Assembly: GCF_017571495.1 (NCBI RefSeq)
Contig: NZ_JAGETZ010000008.1
Location: 1 to 64,000 of the forward strand
Direction: 5' to 3'
DNA: 64,000 nt
From: Hymenobacter negativus
GTDB taxonomy: Bacteria; Bacteroidota; Bacteroidia; Cytophagales; Hymenobacteraceae
The notes under the pieces were generated by a model. That model searched no databases, was not told where the DNA came from, and saw only the letters and a program-made list of their open reading frames with translations. This document shows positions 1-8,210 of the stretch, in pieces (the first letter of the stretch is position 1; every line of letters begins with the position of its first letter). The position numbers were made by a program, and so were the translations under genes.

Positions 1-27
1 TAGAGCGGGTTAAGGCCATTGTCCCCA

Positions 28-114
28 GTAGGGACCGGGCCGTGTCGCCACCCGTCGACGAACGTTACAAGAAGAATAGTCCGACGACGGGCGGGGACAG
101 GCCCCGCTCCCTAC
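28..114. repeat. Inverted repeat, GC-rich
   Basis: Two arms of about 33 bp (28-60 and 82-114) are inverted copies differing at about six positions, around a 21-nt spacer. The outer ends read GTAGGGA and TCCCTAC. It lies just upstream of the broken SBBP gene. It resembles the other intergenic palindromes of this window in size and placement but not in sequence. Confidence 0.7.
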
Positions 115-161
115 TTTTGTGTCATACCACAACCAGAGCGCTGCTCTACTTCCTTTCCGCT

Positions 162-1125
162 ATGTTCAAAACTTCTACTTTCTCATTTCCTGCTGTGCTG
201 GGTCGCACCTTGCTGGCTATTTTGCTGCTGGTCTTGCGCCTGCCGGCGGCCTAGGTACCGGCCTAGCAGTCGGCGCAGGCTGTAGCAATGGCATCAAATG
301 CAGTAGGCAATTCCTTAACAGTAAATGCCACTGCCGTTGATGCAGCGGGTAATGTTTATCTAGCCGGAAATTTCACGAATACGGTAGTGCTAGGTAATAT
401 TACGCTCACTAGTCTTGGAAGCAGTGATGATGTGTTCGTTGCCAAATTTAACCCTGTTAATAGCCAATTCGTATGGGCCCAACGGGCAGGCGGTACTGAT
501 AATGACAACCTTAATGGGATGACTGTGAGTGGCACGAGCGTGTACGTGACGGGGGCATTTAACAGCAACACTGTAAGCTTTGGCCCTAGCATCCTGACCA
601 ATGTGAACGTTAGCACAAGCACTTCCGCAGCTACTGCAGACGTCTTTGTGGCTAAACTCACGGATGCGGGCAACTCGGGCAATTTTGTGTGGACCCAACG
701 AGCTGGCGGCGTACGCGACGATATAGCCACCGCACTGGTTGTGAGCGGCACGAGCGTATACGTGACCGGATATTGCTACAGCCTCGCAGCAAGCTTTGGT
801 AATACTACTCTCACCAATCCTTACCCCGGCTTCACCTTCGGCTTCCTAGCCTCCCTCACCGACCCCACCCTGACGGCCACCGCCCCCGGCCGCGTCCTAA
901 CGCCTGCGCAGCTCTACCCCCAATCCCGCCCGCCACACGGCTACCCTGCGCCTGCCTACTAGCACCACCCCCACACCCCTGGTGCTGAGCGACGCGCTGG
1001 GCCGAACCATGCGCCACTATCTTTCCCCAGCCGGGCCCGAGGCCATCCTGGACCTGCGCGGCCTGCCTGCCGGCCTCTACCTGCTGCGCGGCGCCGGCCC
1101 AGCCCTGCGTTTGGCGGTAGAGTAA
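162..1125 (+). pseudogene. SBBP-repeat T9SS cargo protein, broken
   Basis: The reading frame can be followed from an ATG at 162 that encodes a signal-peptide-like start (MFKTSTFSFPAVLGRTLLAI). It is cut by two in-frame TAG codons at 252-254 and 264-266 and is open again to 962. The open part (usable ATG at 288, 224 codons) has SBBP-like beta-propeller repeats: AVDAAGNVYLAG, DVFVAKF, FVWAQRAGG and SGTSVYVTG recur about every 65 residues. Near its end an extra C in a run of five (917-921) shifts the frame. Removing one C gives AQLYPNPARHTATLRLP and a full T9SS type A sorting domain ending GLPAGLYLLR, with stop at 1123-1125. The intact paralogue at 44069-45724 has the same plan. The natural product would be a secreted surface protein of unknown role. 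Three lesions in one gene argue for a pseudogene, although the C-run could be a base-calling error. Confidence 0.8.
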
Positions 1126-1135
1126 AATAAAAAAA

Positions 1136-1164
1136 GCCGCTTCAGCAACTGAAGCGGCTTTTTT
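1136..1164. terminator. Bidirectional intrinsic terminator
   Basis: A perfect 10-bp stem (1136-1145 with 1149-1158, GCCGCTTCAG arm) with a 3-nt loop is flanked by A-rich sequence on the left and six T on the right. It lies between two convergent genes, so it can stop transcription from both sides. Confidence 0.85.
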
Positions 1165-1187
1165 GTGCCTTGTATTTCGAGGTTGGG

Positions 1188-2138
1188 CTACTTCAGCGTG
1201 AAGGTCGTTTTGCCCATTAGCTGGCCGCTTTCATACAGTTCCACAGTGTGCTGGCCCTTCTTGTACTCAGCGCCTTTGGCGTACACAAATTCCAGCTTCT
1301 GCTTGGTGTTGTCGTACACCACGTCCTGCTTCTGGGTGTAGAATGCCTCTTGGCCTTCCACGGTGAAAGTGCCGCCGCCCGTGCTCAGGTTGTAGAGGGC
1401 TGCACCATCGGGCTCCAGAATGCGCAGGTAGATGGCCTTGGTTTCCTTGGGTGATACGTCATTGCGGGCTAAGGCGAATGTGACCTTCACTTTTTCCACG
1501 CGCTTGGCTTTGAATTCCTCTTTGTCGTCGTCCTTTTCCTTGTTCTTCGACGTGATAATGGCCACTTTGATGTTGTCGGCCTGCAGGCGCGAGGCCACTG
1601 ACACTTTATCCGACAGCTCGCGGTTGGTGCGCGCGATGGTGCTGATGGTATCGGTCAGCTTGTTCTGCTTATCCTTCAGCGCGGTGGTCTCGGTGTAGAG
1701 GGTTTCGTTGTCCTTCTTCAGCTGCGAAATATCTTCATCCTTCTTGCGGAGCTGAACTTCCAGGTTCTTCGCGCGCTGCTTGAACACGTTTTGCTGGGCA
1801 ATGGAGAAGCTGCCGGCCCGGAAGGAGCGCAGTTTCAGCAGGTCGGCGTTGACGCTAGCAATCTTGGCTTCGAGCGAGTCGTTGCTCAGGCCCAGGGCTT
1901 GCAGCTCCTGGCTTTGGCGCTCAAAATCAGCCTTCAGGGCTTCGTATTGCTTGATTTGTTCCTGTAGCTTACTATCCTTCGCTTTTACCTCAGTGGTCAG
2001 CGCTTCGTTTTGCTCGCCCTTCTGCTGGTTGAGGTAAAACAGGACGCCGTTGATGCCGAGCAGCACAAGCACAAGGGCCACCCAGAGTAAGACGCGGCTA
2101 TTATTGGAGCGGGGTTCGGGGGTTTCGTTTGGGTCCAT
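1188..2138 (-). CDS. Membrane-anchored coiled-coil protein, unknown function
   Basis: A protein of 316 residues. A short polar N-terminus is followed by one membrane segment (about residues 16-36, LLWVALVLVLLGINGVLFYL). A long Lys/Glu/Gln-rich coiled coil covers roughly residues 45-200. The C-terminal 100 residues look like a beta-sandwich (VKVTFALARNDVSPKETKAIYLRI ends in GQLMGKTTFTLK). The topology suggests an inner-membrane anchor with the coiled coil and C-terminal domain in the periplasm. Similar proteins occur in Bacteroidota without a known role. An in-frame alternative start lies 13 codons upstream; the ATG at 2138 was chosen because the extra residues look like leader sequence. The gene is convergent with the broken SBBP gene. 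Confidence 0.75.
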   Translation of the reverse strand: MDPNETPEPRSNNSRVLLWVALVLVLLGINGVLFYLNQQKGEQNEALTTEVKAKDSKLQEQIKQYEALKADFERQSQELQALGLSNDSLEAKIASVNADLLKLRSFRAGSFSIAQQNVFKQRAKNLEVQLRKKDEDISQLKKDNETLYTETTALKDKQNKLTDTISTIARTNRELSDKVSVASRLQADNIKVAIITSKNKEKDDDKEEFKAKRVEKVKVTFALARNDVSPKETKAIYLRILEPDGAALYNLSTGGGTFTVEGQEAFYTQKQDVVYDNTKQKLEFVYAKGAEYKKGQHTVELYESGQLMGKTTFTLK

Positions 2139-2263
2139 GCGGGAATAGTTAAGCGAGAGGAGCGTAAGAAAAAGCAAGGCTTGTGGCGCAGTGCGGCACG
2201 TACCTTTGGCGTAAAAATAGGGGACTTTGCTGCCCTGGCAAGTTTACTCTATACTTCAGCGGA

Positions 2264-2878
2264 ATGGAAACGGTTTTACCCGACTTTGATGCAGCCTATT
2301 GGCAAGCACGTTACGCCACCGGCCGCGACGGCTGGGATGCCCACGCCATCACGCCGCCGCTGCGCGCCTACTTCGACCAACTCGATGTCGTGCAGCAGCC
2401 CCGCATCCTCATTCCCGGGGCCGGCCGCGCCTACGAGGCCGAATACCTGCACCAGCTGGGCTTTAAGCAGGTTTTCGTGGCTGATATCGCACCCGAAGCC
2501 CTGGCCGCGCTAGCTGCCCGCGTGCCCGATTTTCCAGCCGCCCACCTGCTTTTAGCTGACTTTTTTGCCCTGCCCAACGACCCGCTCTACGACCTGATTG
2601 TGGAGCAGACGTTTTTTTGTGCCCTCAACCCCGTGCTACGGCCGGCTTATGCCCGGCAGTGCGCCCAACTGCTGCGCCCCGGCGGCACGCTCACGGGACT
2701 GCTCTTCAATACTGCTTTTGGCCCGGTGCAGGAGCCCCCATTTGGTGGCAGCAAGGAAGAATACCGCGAATATTTCGTGCCCTACTTCGACTTCCGGCAC
2801 TTCGATACGTCCACCAATTCACTCCGGCCCCGCCAGGGGCGAGAGCTGTTTATTTGTTTAAAGCGAAAAGCTGTTTAG
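2264..2878 (+). CDS. TPMT-family SAM-dependent methyltransferase
   Basis: A protein of 204 residues. It begins FDAAYWQARYATGRDGWD, the tryptophan-rich entry of the thiopurine/thiol methyltransferase family. The SAM site LIPGAGRAYEAEYL follows at about residues 51-64, then VADIAPEALAAL for the adenosine pocket. FDFRHFDTSTNSLRPRQGRELFICLKR closes the fold. Family members transfer methyl groups to thiols, halides or thiocyanate; the substrate here cannot be read from sequence. Upstream codons in the same frame are rejected as a start because homology begins at the ATG at 2264. The gene stands alone on the plus strand and is followed by an inverted repeat. Confidence 0.8.
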   Translation: METVLPDFDAAYWQARYATGRDGWDAHAITPPLRAYFDQLDVVQQPRILIPGAGRAYEAEYLHQLGFKQVFVADIAPEALAALAARVPDFPAAHLLLADFFALPNDPLYDLIVEQTFFCALNPVLRPAYARQCAQLLRPGGTLTGLLFNTAFGPVQEPPFGGSKEEYREYFVPYFDFRHFDTSTNSLRPRQGRELFICLKRKAV

Positions 2879-2898
2879 CCCAACATGCTGACCATAAT

Positions 2899-3003
2899 AG
2901 AACGTTCTGCGGAGCGCAGCCGAAGCAGCTCGCGTGCAACAGTAATCAAGACGATTGCAACGAAGCGATAGAGCTACTTCGGCTGCGCTTCGCAGGACGT
3001 TCT
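2899..3003. repeat. Dispersed inverted repeat, family A
   Basis: Arms 2899-2931 and 2971-3003 (33 bp each) are inverted copies with three differences. The core reads GGAGCGCAGCCGAAGCAGCTC. The same core recurs at 18934, 22731, 25086 and 59814. It fills the spacer between the methyltransferase gene and kdsA. Confidence 0.85.
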
Positions 3004-3043
3004 GCCCGCAACCAGATACCTAGTAACCAGAAACTCAAAAGCC

Positions 3044-3901
3044 ATGCTCCAAGCCCTCGCCAACACCCTTCCGCACTTCCGCCACACCAATTCCGGCCAG
3101 TTTTTCCTCATGGCCGGGCCTTGCGTCATCGAAGGCGAGGACATGGCCCTGCGCATCGCCGAGCGCATCAAGCACATGACGGACAAGCTCCAGATTCCCT
3201 ATATCTTCAAGGGGTCCTACCGCAAGGCCAACCGCTCACGCCTGGATTCCTTCACCGGCATTGGCGACGAAACGGCCCTGCGCATCCTGCAAAAAGTAGG
3301 GCGTGAAATTGGTGTGCCCACCGTCACCGACATCCACGAATCGAGCGAAGCTGCCCTGGCGGCTGAGTACGTCGACGTGCTACAAATCCCGGCCTTCCTG
3401 TGCCGCCAAACCGATTTGCTGGTAGCCGCCGCCCAAACCGGCAAAGTGGTCAACATCAAAAAAGGCCAGTTCCTGAGTGGGGAGGCCATGAAATGGGCCG
3501 TGGACAAGGTGCGTCAGGCCGGCAACGAAAACGTCATTCTCACCGAGCGTGGCAACTCCTTCGGCTACTCTGAACTGGTGGTGGACTTCCGTAACCTGCC
3601 CACCATGCGTCGCTTCGAAGTGCCTGTGGTGATGGACGTGACGCACTCCCTGCAACAGCCCAACCAAGCCAGCGGCGTGACCGGCGGCCAGCCCGCCCTC
3701 ATCGAAACCATCGCCAAAGCCGCCATCGCCGTAGGGGCCGACGGCTTGTTCATCGAAACTCACCCCACGCCCGCTACCGCCCTCTCAGATGGCGCCAACA
3801 TGCTCCCCCTCGACCAACTCGAAGCGCTGCTGGTGAAGCTGACGCGTGTGCGCCAAGCCATCCGGGAAACCGGCGAAATAGAGCTGAACCAGCTGCCCTA
3901 G
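3044..3901 (+). CDS. kdsA: 3-deoxy-8-phosphooctulonate synthase (Kdo-8-P synthase)
   Basis: A protein of 285 residues, the usual family length. It condenses phosphoenolpyruvate with arabinose 5-phosphate to Kdo-8-phosphate, the first committed step to the Kdo sugar of lipopolysaccharide, in the cytoplasm. The TIM-barrel motifs are all present: AGPCVIE, KANRS, TDIHE, IPAFLCRQTDLL, NIKKGQFLS, ERGNSFGY, DVTHSLQQP and ETHPTP. Cys27 in AGPCVIE sits where metal-dependent enzymes of the Aquifex type carry their metal-binding cysteine and E. coli has asparagine, so this is predicted to be the metal-requiring class. FKGSYRKANRS replaces the usual FKxSFDKANRS. No other Kdo gene is adjacent. Confidence 0.95.
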   Translation: MLQALANTLPHFRHTNSGQFFLMAGPCVIEGEDMALRIAERIKHMTDKLQIPYIFKGSYRKANRSRLDSFTGIGDETALRILQKVGREIGVPTVTDIHESSEAALAAEYVDVLQIPAFLCRQTDLLVAAAQTGKVVNIKKGQFLSGEAMKWAVDKVRQAGNENVILTERGNSFGYSELVVDFRNLPTMRRFEVPVVMDVTHSLQQPNQASGVTGGQPALIETIAKAAIAVGADGLFIETHPTPATALSDGANMLPLDQLEALLVKLTRVRQAIRETGEIELNQLP

Positions 3902-3905
3902 CCCA

Positions 3906-3958
3906 TAGCACCTGCTTTAGCTTGTGCGCGGTACCGGTCCAAGCTAAAGCAGGTGCTA
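3906..3958. repeat. Perfect inverted repeat after kdsA
   Basis: Arms 3906-3923 and 3941-3958 (TAGCACCTGCTTTAGCTT) match perfectly over 18 bp around a 17-nt loop. It starts five bases after the kdsA stop, between two convergent genes. It could act as a bidirectional transcription stop, although it has no T-tract. Confidence 0.8.
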
Positions 3959-3963
3959 CTGGC

Positions 3964-4782
3964 TCAGGTCCGTAGCCAGAAATGCTGCTTGGGCTGGTTT
4001 TTCCGGAAGAAGACCAGCCCGATGTAGAATAAATCGACGGTCAGCGTCACCTCGGGGTGGGCTTTGATGACCTCCCAGGCGCGCTCCATGTCTTCTGACC
4101 AGTGGATGTCGTCGAACACGAATACAGAGTCATCGGTGCGATGCTTCAGGCAAAGCTCGAAGTAATACAGGGTGGGGTCGTAACGATGATTGCCATCGAA
4201 AAAAGCAAAGTCGATAGGAGCCGAAAGTGCGGCCAGGGTAGGAGCGAGGGTGTTATCAATGTTGCCCTCAACCACCTCCACATTGCGTAGCTCCAGCTTA
4301 TCGAAGGTTTCGCGCGCAACGGCTGCCACGTTGGGGCAACCCTCCAAAGTGATGACGCGGTGGCGCGAATCAGCAGTGGCCAGATAAGCCGTGGTGAGGC
4401 CGAGCGAGGTACCAAGCTCCAGAATAGTAGCCGGGCGGAAGTAATTGGCCAGGCGAAACAGCAGTTGCGCGAGGTGCTTCGGCTTGGCTGCCGTGCGGGC
4501 AATATCGGCGATGCGGCGCTGCCGGCCCGCACCCGTGTGCGAGCCCGCCCCAAAATCGGTAACGCTGATGCTGGCCGGGCTGCTGAGCAATTGCCGCCGC
4601 CGCGCTTCCACAGCCGCATAGGCAGCATACGGGCCCGTGTGCCGCACTACCGAGGTATAGAGGCCGAAAACAAACGGCGAATGCAGCCCGTGGGCGTTGC
4701 CGGAACGCAGCCAGAAGCGGAGGTAAGCGAGGAGTTGAAACAAATTGGTTGGTGGTGGTTGGTTGTCCGTTGTCAGGTACAA
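3964..4782 (-). CDS. Class I SAM-dependent methyltransferase
   Basis: Up to 272 residues. A helical N-terminal part (LAYLRFWLRSGNAHGLHSPFVFGLY) is followed by a Rossmann methyltransferase fold: ILELGTSLGLTTAYLA is the SAM-binding loop, VITLEGCPNVAAVA the second strand, and FAFFDGNHRYDPTLYYF and VFVFDDIHWSEDM the catalytic-side motifs. It resembles the catechol O-methyltransferase-like group common in Bacteroidota; the substrate is unknown. There is no ATG at the expected beginning. The frame opens with TTG at 4782, and a second TTG at 4740 precedes FQLLAYLRF, where family homology starts. The first residues are encoded by a GTTGTCAGG-type repeat, so the original start may have been overwritten. 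Confidence 0.75.
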   Translation of the reverse strand: MYLTTDNQPPPTNLFQLLAYLRFWLRSGNAHGLHSPFVFGLYTSVVRHTGPYAAYAAVEARRRQLLSSPASISVTDFGAGSHTGAGRQRRIADIARTAAKPKHLAQLLFRLANYFRPATILELGTSLGLTTAYLATADSRHRVITLEGCPNVAAVARETFDKLELRNVEVVEGNIDNTLAPTLAALSAPIDFAFFDGNHRYDPTLYYFELCLKHRTDDSVFVFDDIHWSEDMERAWEVIKAHPEVTLTVDLFYIGLVFFRKNQPKQHFWLRT

Positions 4783-4830
4783 GCGACAACTACGCTACAA
4801 ACTAACAACCGACAACGAGCACCTGACAAC
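4761..4830. repeat. Dispersed repeat, family C (GTTGTCAG)
   Basis: The spacer is built from GTTGTC and GACAAC words. GTTGTCAGGT at 4769-4778 is inverted as ACCTGACAAC at 4821-4830. Related spacers lie at 8138-8206 and 11642-11769. All three sit immediately upstream of a start codon of a minus-strand gene. Confidence 0.6.
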
Positions 4831-4835
4831 TATCC

Positions 4836-5222
4836 CTAGTTCATCCGATACGGCACCATGAGGGTAAACTCCGGGATTTCTACCGTGAATTCCTGACCGT
4901 TGGCCAACCGCTCCATGAGATAGGTGCCGCGCATCTTGCCCACCCCTGATTTTAGGTTGCAGCCGCTCACGTATTGGTGGGCTTCGCCGGGCTCCAGCAC
5001 GGGCTGGCGGCCTACTACACCCTCGCCCTCCACTTCGCGCACCACGCCATTGGCGTCGTGGATGTGCCAGTGGCGGCGCAAGAGCTTCACCGTAAACTCG
5101 CTATTATTGCGAATCTCAATTTTGTAAGCAAAAACGAAATGCTCCTGGCCGGGACTGGAATAATCGGGCAGGTAATTGGTCGTAACCGAAACGGTGACGC
5201 CTTGCGTAGTGGTGGTGGGCAT
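4836..5222 (-). CDS. apaG: ApaG domain protein
   Basis: A protein of 128 residues, the normal ApaG length, forming a fibronectin-like beta-sandwich. Diagnostic motifs are VTTNYLPDYSSP, FAYKIEIRNNSEFTVKLLRRHWHI, GEGVVGRQPVLEPGEAHQY and GTYLM. ApaG proteins have been tied to cobalt/magnesium resistance and diadenosine polyphosphate metabolism in enterobacteria; the biochemical role is unresolved. The ATG at 5222 was chosen over an in-frame start 22 codons upstream because homology starts at MPTTTTQGVTVSV. The gene points the same way as the methyltransferase gene downstream. Confidence 0.9.
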   Translation of the reverse strand: MPTTTTQGVTVSVTTNYLPDYSSPGQEHFVFAYKIEIRNNSEFTVKLLRRHWHIHDANGVVREVEGEGVVGRQPVLEPGEAHQYVSGCNLKSGVGKMRGTYLMERLANGQEFTVEIPEFTLMVPYRMN

Positions 5223-5339
5223 AGGTGTCGGGAGCTGAGAAGTAGCTTGCGGACGTAACAGCCGCCCGCCGAAATTGGTTTTACGCAAATACGGCCATCA
5301 AACGCCGTACAAGTCCCTTTATTTTCCTTAAAAAGTCCG

Positions 5340-6002
5340 ATGGTAAAGATAGCCGAAAGCTGGCAGCCCGTGCTAGCCGATGAGTTCGAAAAGCCCTATT
5401 TCCAGCGGCTTATTGCCTTTGTAAAGGGCGAATACGCCACGGCAACCGTGTATCCGGCCGGCCCCCAAATTTTCCACGCCTTCAGTGCCACACCGTTCGA
5501 CCAAGTGCGGGTGGTCATTCTGGGCCAGGACCCTTACCACGGCAAAAACCAGGCGCACGGCCTCTCTTTCTCAGTGCAGGAAGGCCAGCGCACACCCCCT
5601 TCGTTGCAAAATATTTTTAAGGAATTGCAAAGCGACATTCCTGGCACGCCACCCCCCGCCAACGGCAACCTCGACCGCTGGGCCCAGCAAGGCGTGCTGC
5701 TCCTGAATGCCACCCTAACCGTGCGCGCCAGCGAACCCGCTTCGCACCAGAAAAAAGGCTGGGAAGAATTCACTGATGCCGTTATCCGCAAGGTTTCTGA
5801 GGAAAAGGAACACGTCGTATTCATCCTCTGGGGTGCCTATGCGGGCAAAAAATCAGAGCTGATTGATGAGAAGAAACACTTGATTTTAAAATCGGTGCAT
5901 CCCTCGCCCTACGCGGCGGACAAAGGCTTTTTCGGTAGCAAGCCCTTCAGCAAAGCCAACGCCTGGCTGGAAAGCAAAGGATTGACGCCGATTGAATGGT
6001 AA
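5340..6002 (+). CDS. ung: Uracil-DNA glycosylase, family 1
   Basis: A protein of 220 residues that removes uracil from DNA and starts base-excision repair. The catalytic loop GQDPYHG has Asp64 as the water-activating residue. The uracil-pocket motif GLSFSV follows, and the DNA-intercalation motif HPSPYAADKGFFGSKPFS carries His187. VLLLNATLTVR and FILWGAYAGKK are also family hallmarks. The length matches bacterial Ung. The gene is divergent from apaG and is followed by a clear terminator. Confidence 0.97.
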   Translation: MVKIAESWQPVLADEFEKPYFQRLIAFVKGEYATATVYPAGPQIFHAFSATPFDQVRVVILGQDPYHGKNQAHGLSFSVQEGQRTPPSLQNIFKELQSDIPGTPPPANGNLDRWAQQGVLLLNATLTVRASEPASHQKKGWEEFTDAVIRKVSEEKEHVVFILWGAYAGKKSELIDEKKHLILKSVHPSPYAADKGFFGSKPFSKANAWLESKGLTPIEW

Positions 6003-6070
6003 CAGTGCCGTTACAAAGACAATGCACAAAGCAAACCCTCCTTTGAACGCGGCTATAATTTCACAAAAAA

Positions 6071-6104
6071 AGCCCCGGCACACTGTAGTGCCAGGGCTTT
6101 TTTT
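6071..6104. terminator. Intrinsic terminator after ung
   Basis: An 11-bp stem with one mismatch (AGCCCCGGCAC with GTGCCAGGGCT), a 6-nt loop, seven T after it and seven A before it. It lies between ung and the convergent lepB and can serve both. Confidence 0.85.
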
Positions 6105-6168
6105 ACGTCTCATTGCTTATCACAAATAGGCCGTGCTACGTTCGCATTGACAGGCAGGCTGTGTGGGC

Positions 6169-7317
6169 TTAATGAATGATATTGAACAAGCGGCTCCAGC
6201 GGATTTTGTGCCAGAAGTCACCATTTGGGTCCATTGAGAGCCAGATGAGGACGGCTTTGCCCACCACGTGGTCTTCGGGCACGAAGCCCCAGAAGCGGGA
6301 GTCTTCGGAGTTGTGGCGGTTGTCGCCCATCATCATGTAGTAGTTCTGCTTCACGGTGTAGCTGGTGAGCTGCTTGCCGTTCTGGTAAATCATGCCGTCC
6401 TGCCAAGTAATGCCGGTATTGTGCTCGTAGCGGGCCACTATTTTGTAGTAGATGGCTGCGTTGGCGGGCGAAAGGGTGATGGTCTGGCCTTTTTTCGGAA
6501 TGGGCAGCGGACCGTAGTTGTCGAGGTTCCAGTTGCGCGGCGTGGCGCTCACAGCCGCCGAGCCATGAAAATCAGCTATATCCGGAAACAGCTGCACCTG
6601 CGGCTGTAGCACGGTCATGGCCTTCACGTAAGGCTGCTTCTTGAAATAGTCGGCGGTGGCCTGCGTGCAGCTGATGGCGTAGCCAAACTTGCCATCGGGG
6701 CCAGCTACGGCCTGAGGCAGGCCGCCGGGTTGGTCGTAATCGACGACACCTTGGCCACGCAGCGCTGCCAGCACCTCGTCATTGGGGTTATCCACCTGCA
6801 TGAAGTAGGTAGTTTGCAGGCCGGGAGGTGCCACGCCGGGCTTGCCGTTGAGGTATACCTGCCCGTCTTTGATTTCGAGGGTATCACCGGCCACGGCCAC
6901 GCAACGCTTGATGTAGTTGGTGCGCAGGTCGGCCGGGTACTGGGCCTCGTGCGGCACGTGGAATACCACCACGTCGTTACGCTTGATTTCGGAGAAGCCC
7001 GGCAGCCGGTACGTCGGCAGCTGAATCAGCTCGGAATAGCTTTTCAGGCCTGTGCCCCAGATGGTTTGGTGCGTGAGGGGTACTTGTAACGGCGTTTGGG
7101 GCGTGATGGGGCCGTAGTGCAGCTTGCTCACAAACAGGTAATCACCCACTAGCAGGGAGGCTTCCATGCTGGGCGAGGGAATGGTGTAGGCCTCAAACGT
7201 GGCCCAGCGGATGAGCGTAGCTGCTACAATGGCAAAAATCAGCGAATCGGCCCACTCGCGGGTTTTCGTTTTGGGCGGTTTCGGAGGGGCAGTGGGGTCG
7301 GTTTTGAGCAAGGACAT
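6169..7317 (-). CDS. lepB: Signal peptidase I
   Basis: A protein of 382 residues that cleaves signal peptides of exported proteins at the outer face of the inner membrane. One N-terminal membrane segment (about residues 24-40) leads into IPSPSMEASLLVGDYLFVSK, where Ser50 is the nucleophile. NYIKRCVAVAGDTLEI supplies the general base Lys137, and MGDNRHNSEDSRFWGFVP is box D/E. It is longer than the E. coli enzyme because of insertions around residues 70-110 and 160-280, which is usual in Bacteroidota. It is the last gene of the parB-DUF5683-dapB-lepB series, all on the minus strand, a conserved order in this phylum. Confidence 0.95.
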   Translation of the reverse strand: MSLLKTDPTAPPKPPKTKTREWADSLIFAIVAATLIRWATFEAYTIPSPSMEASLLVGDYLFVSKLHYGPITPQTPLQVPLTHQTIWGTGLKSYSELIQLPTYRLPGFSEIKRNDVVVFHVPHEAQYPADLRTNYIKRCVAVAGDTLEIKDGQVYLNGKPGVAPPGLQTTYFMQVDNPNDEVLAALRGQGVVDYDQPGGLPQAVAGPDGKFGYAISCTQATADYFKKQPYVKAMTVLQPQVQLFPDIADFHGSAAVSATPRNWNLDNYGPLPIPKKGQTITLSPANAAIYYKIVARYEHNTGITWQDGMIYQNGKQLTSYTVKQNYYMMMGDNRHNSEDSRFWGFVPEDHVVGKAVLIWLSMDPNGDFWHKIRWSRLFNIIH

Positions 7318-7403
7318 GAGGAGGCAAGCTTAGGCTTGGCAATGAATATCAGGCAAAGAAACGCAGCAGAACGCCAGTGCGCTCGCACCGGTAACGGCAG
7401 TGA

Positions 7404-8123
7404 CTACAAATCCAACAGGTCTTTCATCCCAAATACGCCCTGACGGCCAGGTAACCACTCGGCCGCCAGCAAGGCACCTAGCGCAAAACCAGTCCGGCTG
7501 TGGGCTTCGTGCTTGAGCTCCAGCGTGTCTACATCCGACGAGTAGGTGACGATGTGTGTGCCCACGGCATCCCCTTTGCGCTCGCTGATGATGGCTAACT
7601 CGGCCGAAGATTCGGCCGCAGCGTTGCGCCAGGTAGTTTTGGTCGGGAAATGCCGCAGAATGCCTTCGCCTGTGGTGAGGGCCGTACCGCTGGGCTGGTC
7701 GATTTTCTGGGTATGGTGAATTTCCCGGACCGCCACGTCGTAGCCTCCGAACTGTGCCATCTTGCTGGCAATGTACTCGTTGAAGTGGAAGAACAGGTTT
7801 ACGCCAACGCTGTAGTTAGAAGCGTAGAACAGGCTGCCGCCCACCTCGTTGGTCAGGGCTTTGGCTTCTTCGAAATGGTGCAGCCAGCCCGTAGAGCCGC
7901 ACACCACTGGCAGGCCCTGACGCAGGCAGGCGGTCACGTTGGCAAAAGCCGAATCGGGATGTGTAAACTCAATGGCCACGTCGGCAATGGCAGGGGTGAA
8001 GTCGGCAATAGTAGCCTCACTGGCGTGGGAGTCTACAATGCCTGCAATTTCGTGGCCGCGCTGTTGGGCCAAAGCAGCAATGGTGCGGCCCATTTTCCCG
8101 TAGCCGATGAGTAGAATCTTCAT
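7404..8123 (-). CDS. dapB: 4-hydroxy-tetrahydrodipicolinate reductase
   Basis: A protein of 239 residues acting in lysine and diaminopimelate synthesis, reducing hydroxytetrahydrodipicolinate with NAD(P)H in the cytoplasm. The N-terminal Rossmann motif is LLIGYGKMGRTIAALA. CGSTGW and SNYSVGVNLFFHFNEYIA follow. The substrate-binding signature HHTQKIDQPSGTA is intact, and GFALGALLAAEWL lies near the C-terminus. The glycine loop ends in K-M-G-R with no long insertion. It lies between the DUF5683 gene and lepB and is probably co-transcribed with them. Confidence 0.95.
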   Translation of the reverse strand: MKILLIGYGKMGRTIAALAQQRGHEIAGIVDSHASEATIADFTPAIADVAIEFTHPDSAFANVTACLRQGLPVVCGSTGWLHHFEEAKALTNEVGGSLFYASNYSVGVNLFFHFNEYIASKMAQFGGYDVAVREIHHTQKIDQPSGTALTTGEGILRHFPTKTTWRNAAAESSAELAIISERKGDAVGTHIVTYSSDVDTLELKHEAHSRTGFALGALLAAEWLPGRQGVFGMKDLLDL

Positions 8124-8137
8124 AGTAGTTCTTGTTT

Positions 8138-8206
8138 GTTGTCAGTTGCCGGGGCAGCAGAAGTTCGGCACACTTGGCCTAGCAACCGATAACTAGCAAC
8201 TGACAG
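8138..8206. repeat. Dispersed repeat, family C (GTTGTCAGTTG)
   Basis: TGTCAGTTGC at 8140-8149 is inverted as GCAACTGACA at 8196-8205. It fills the whole spacer between the DUF5683 gene and dapB and uses the same words as the spacers at 4761 and 11642. Confidence 0.6.
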
Positions 8207-8210
8207 ATAA

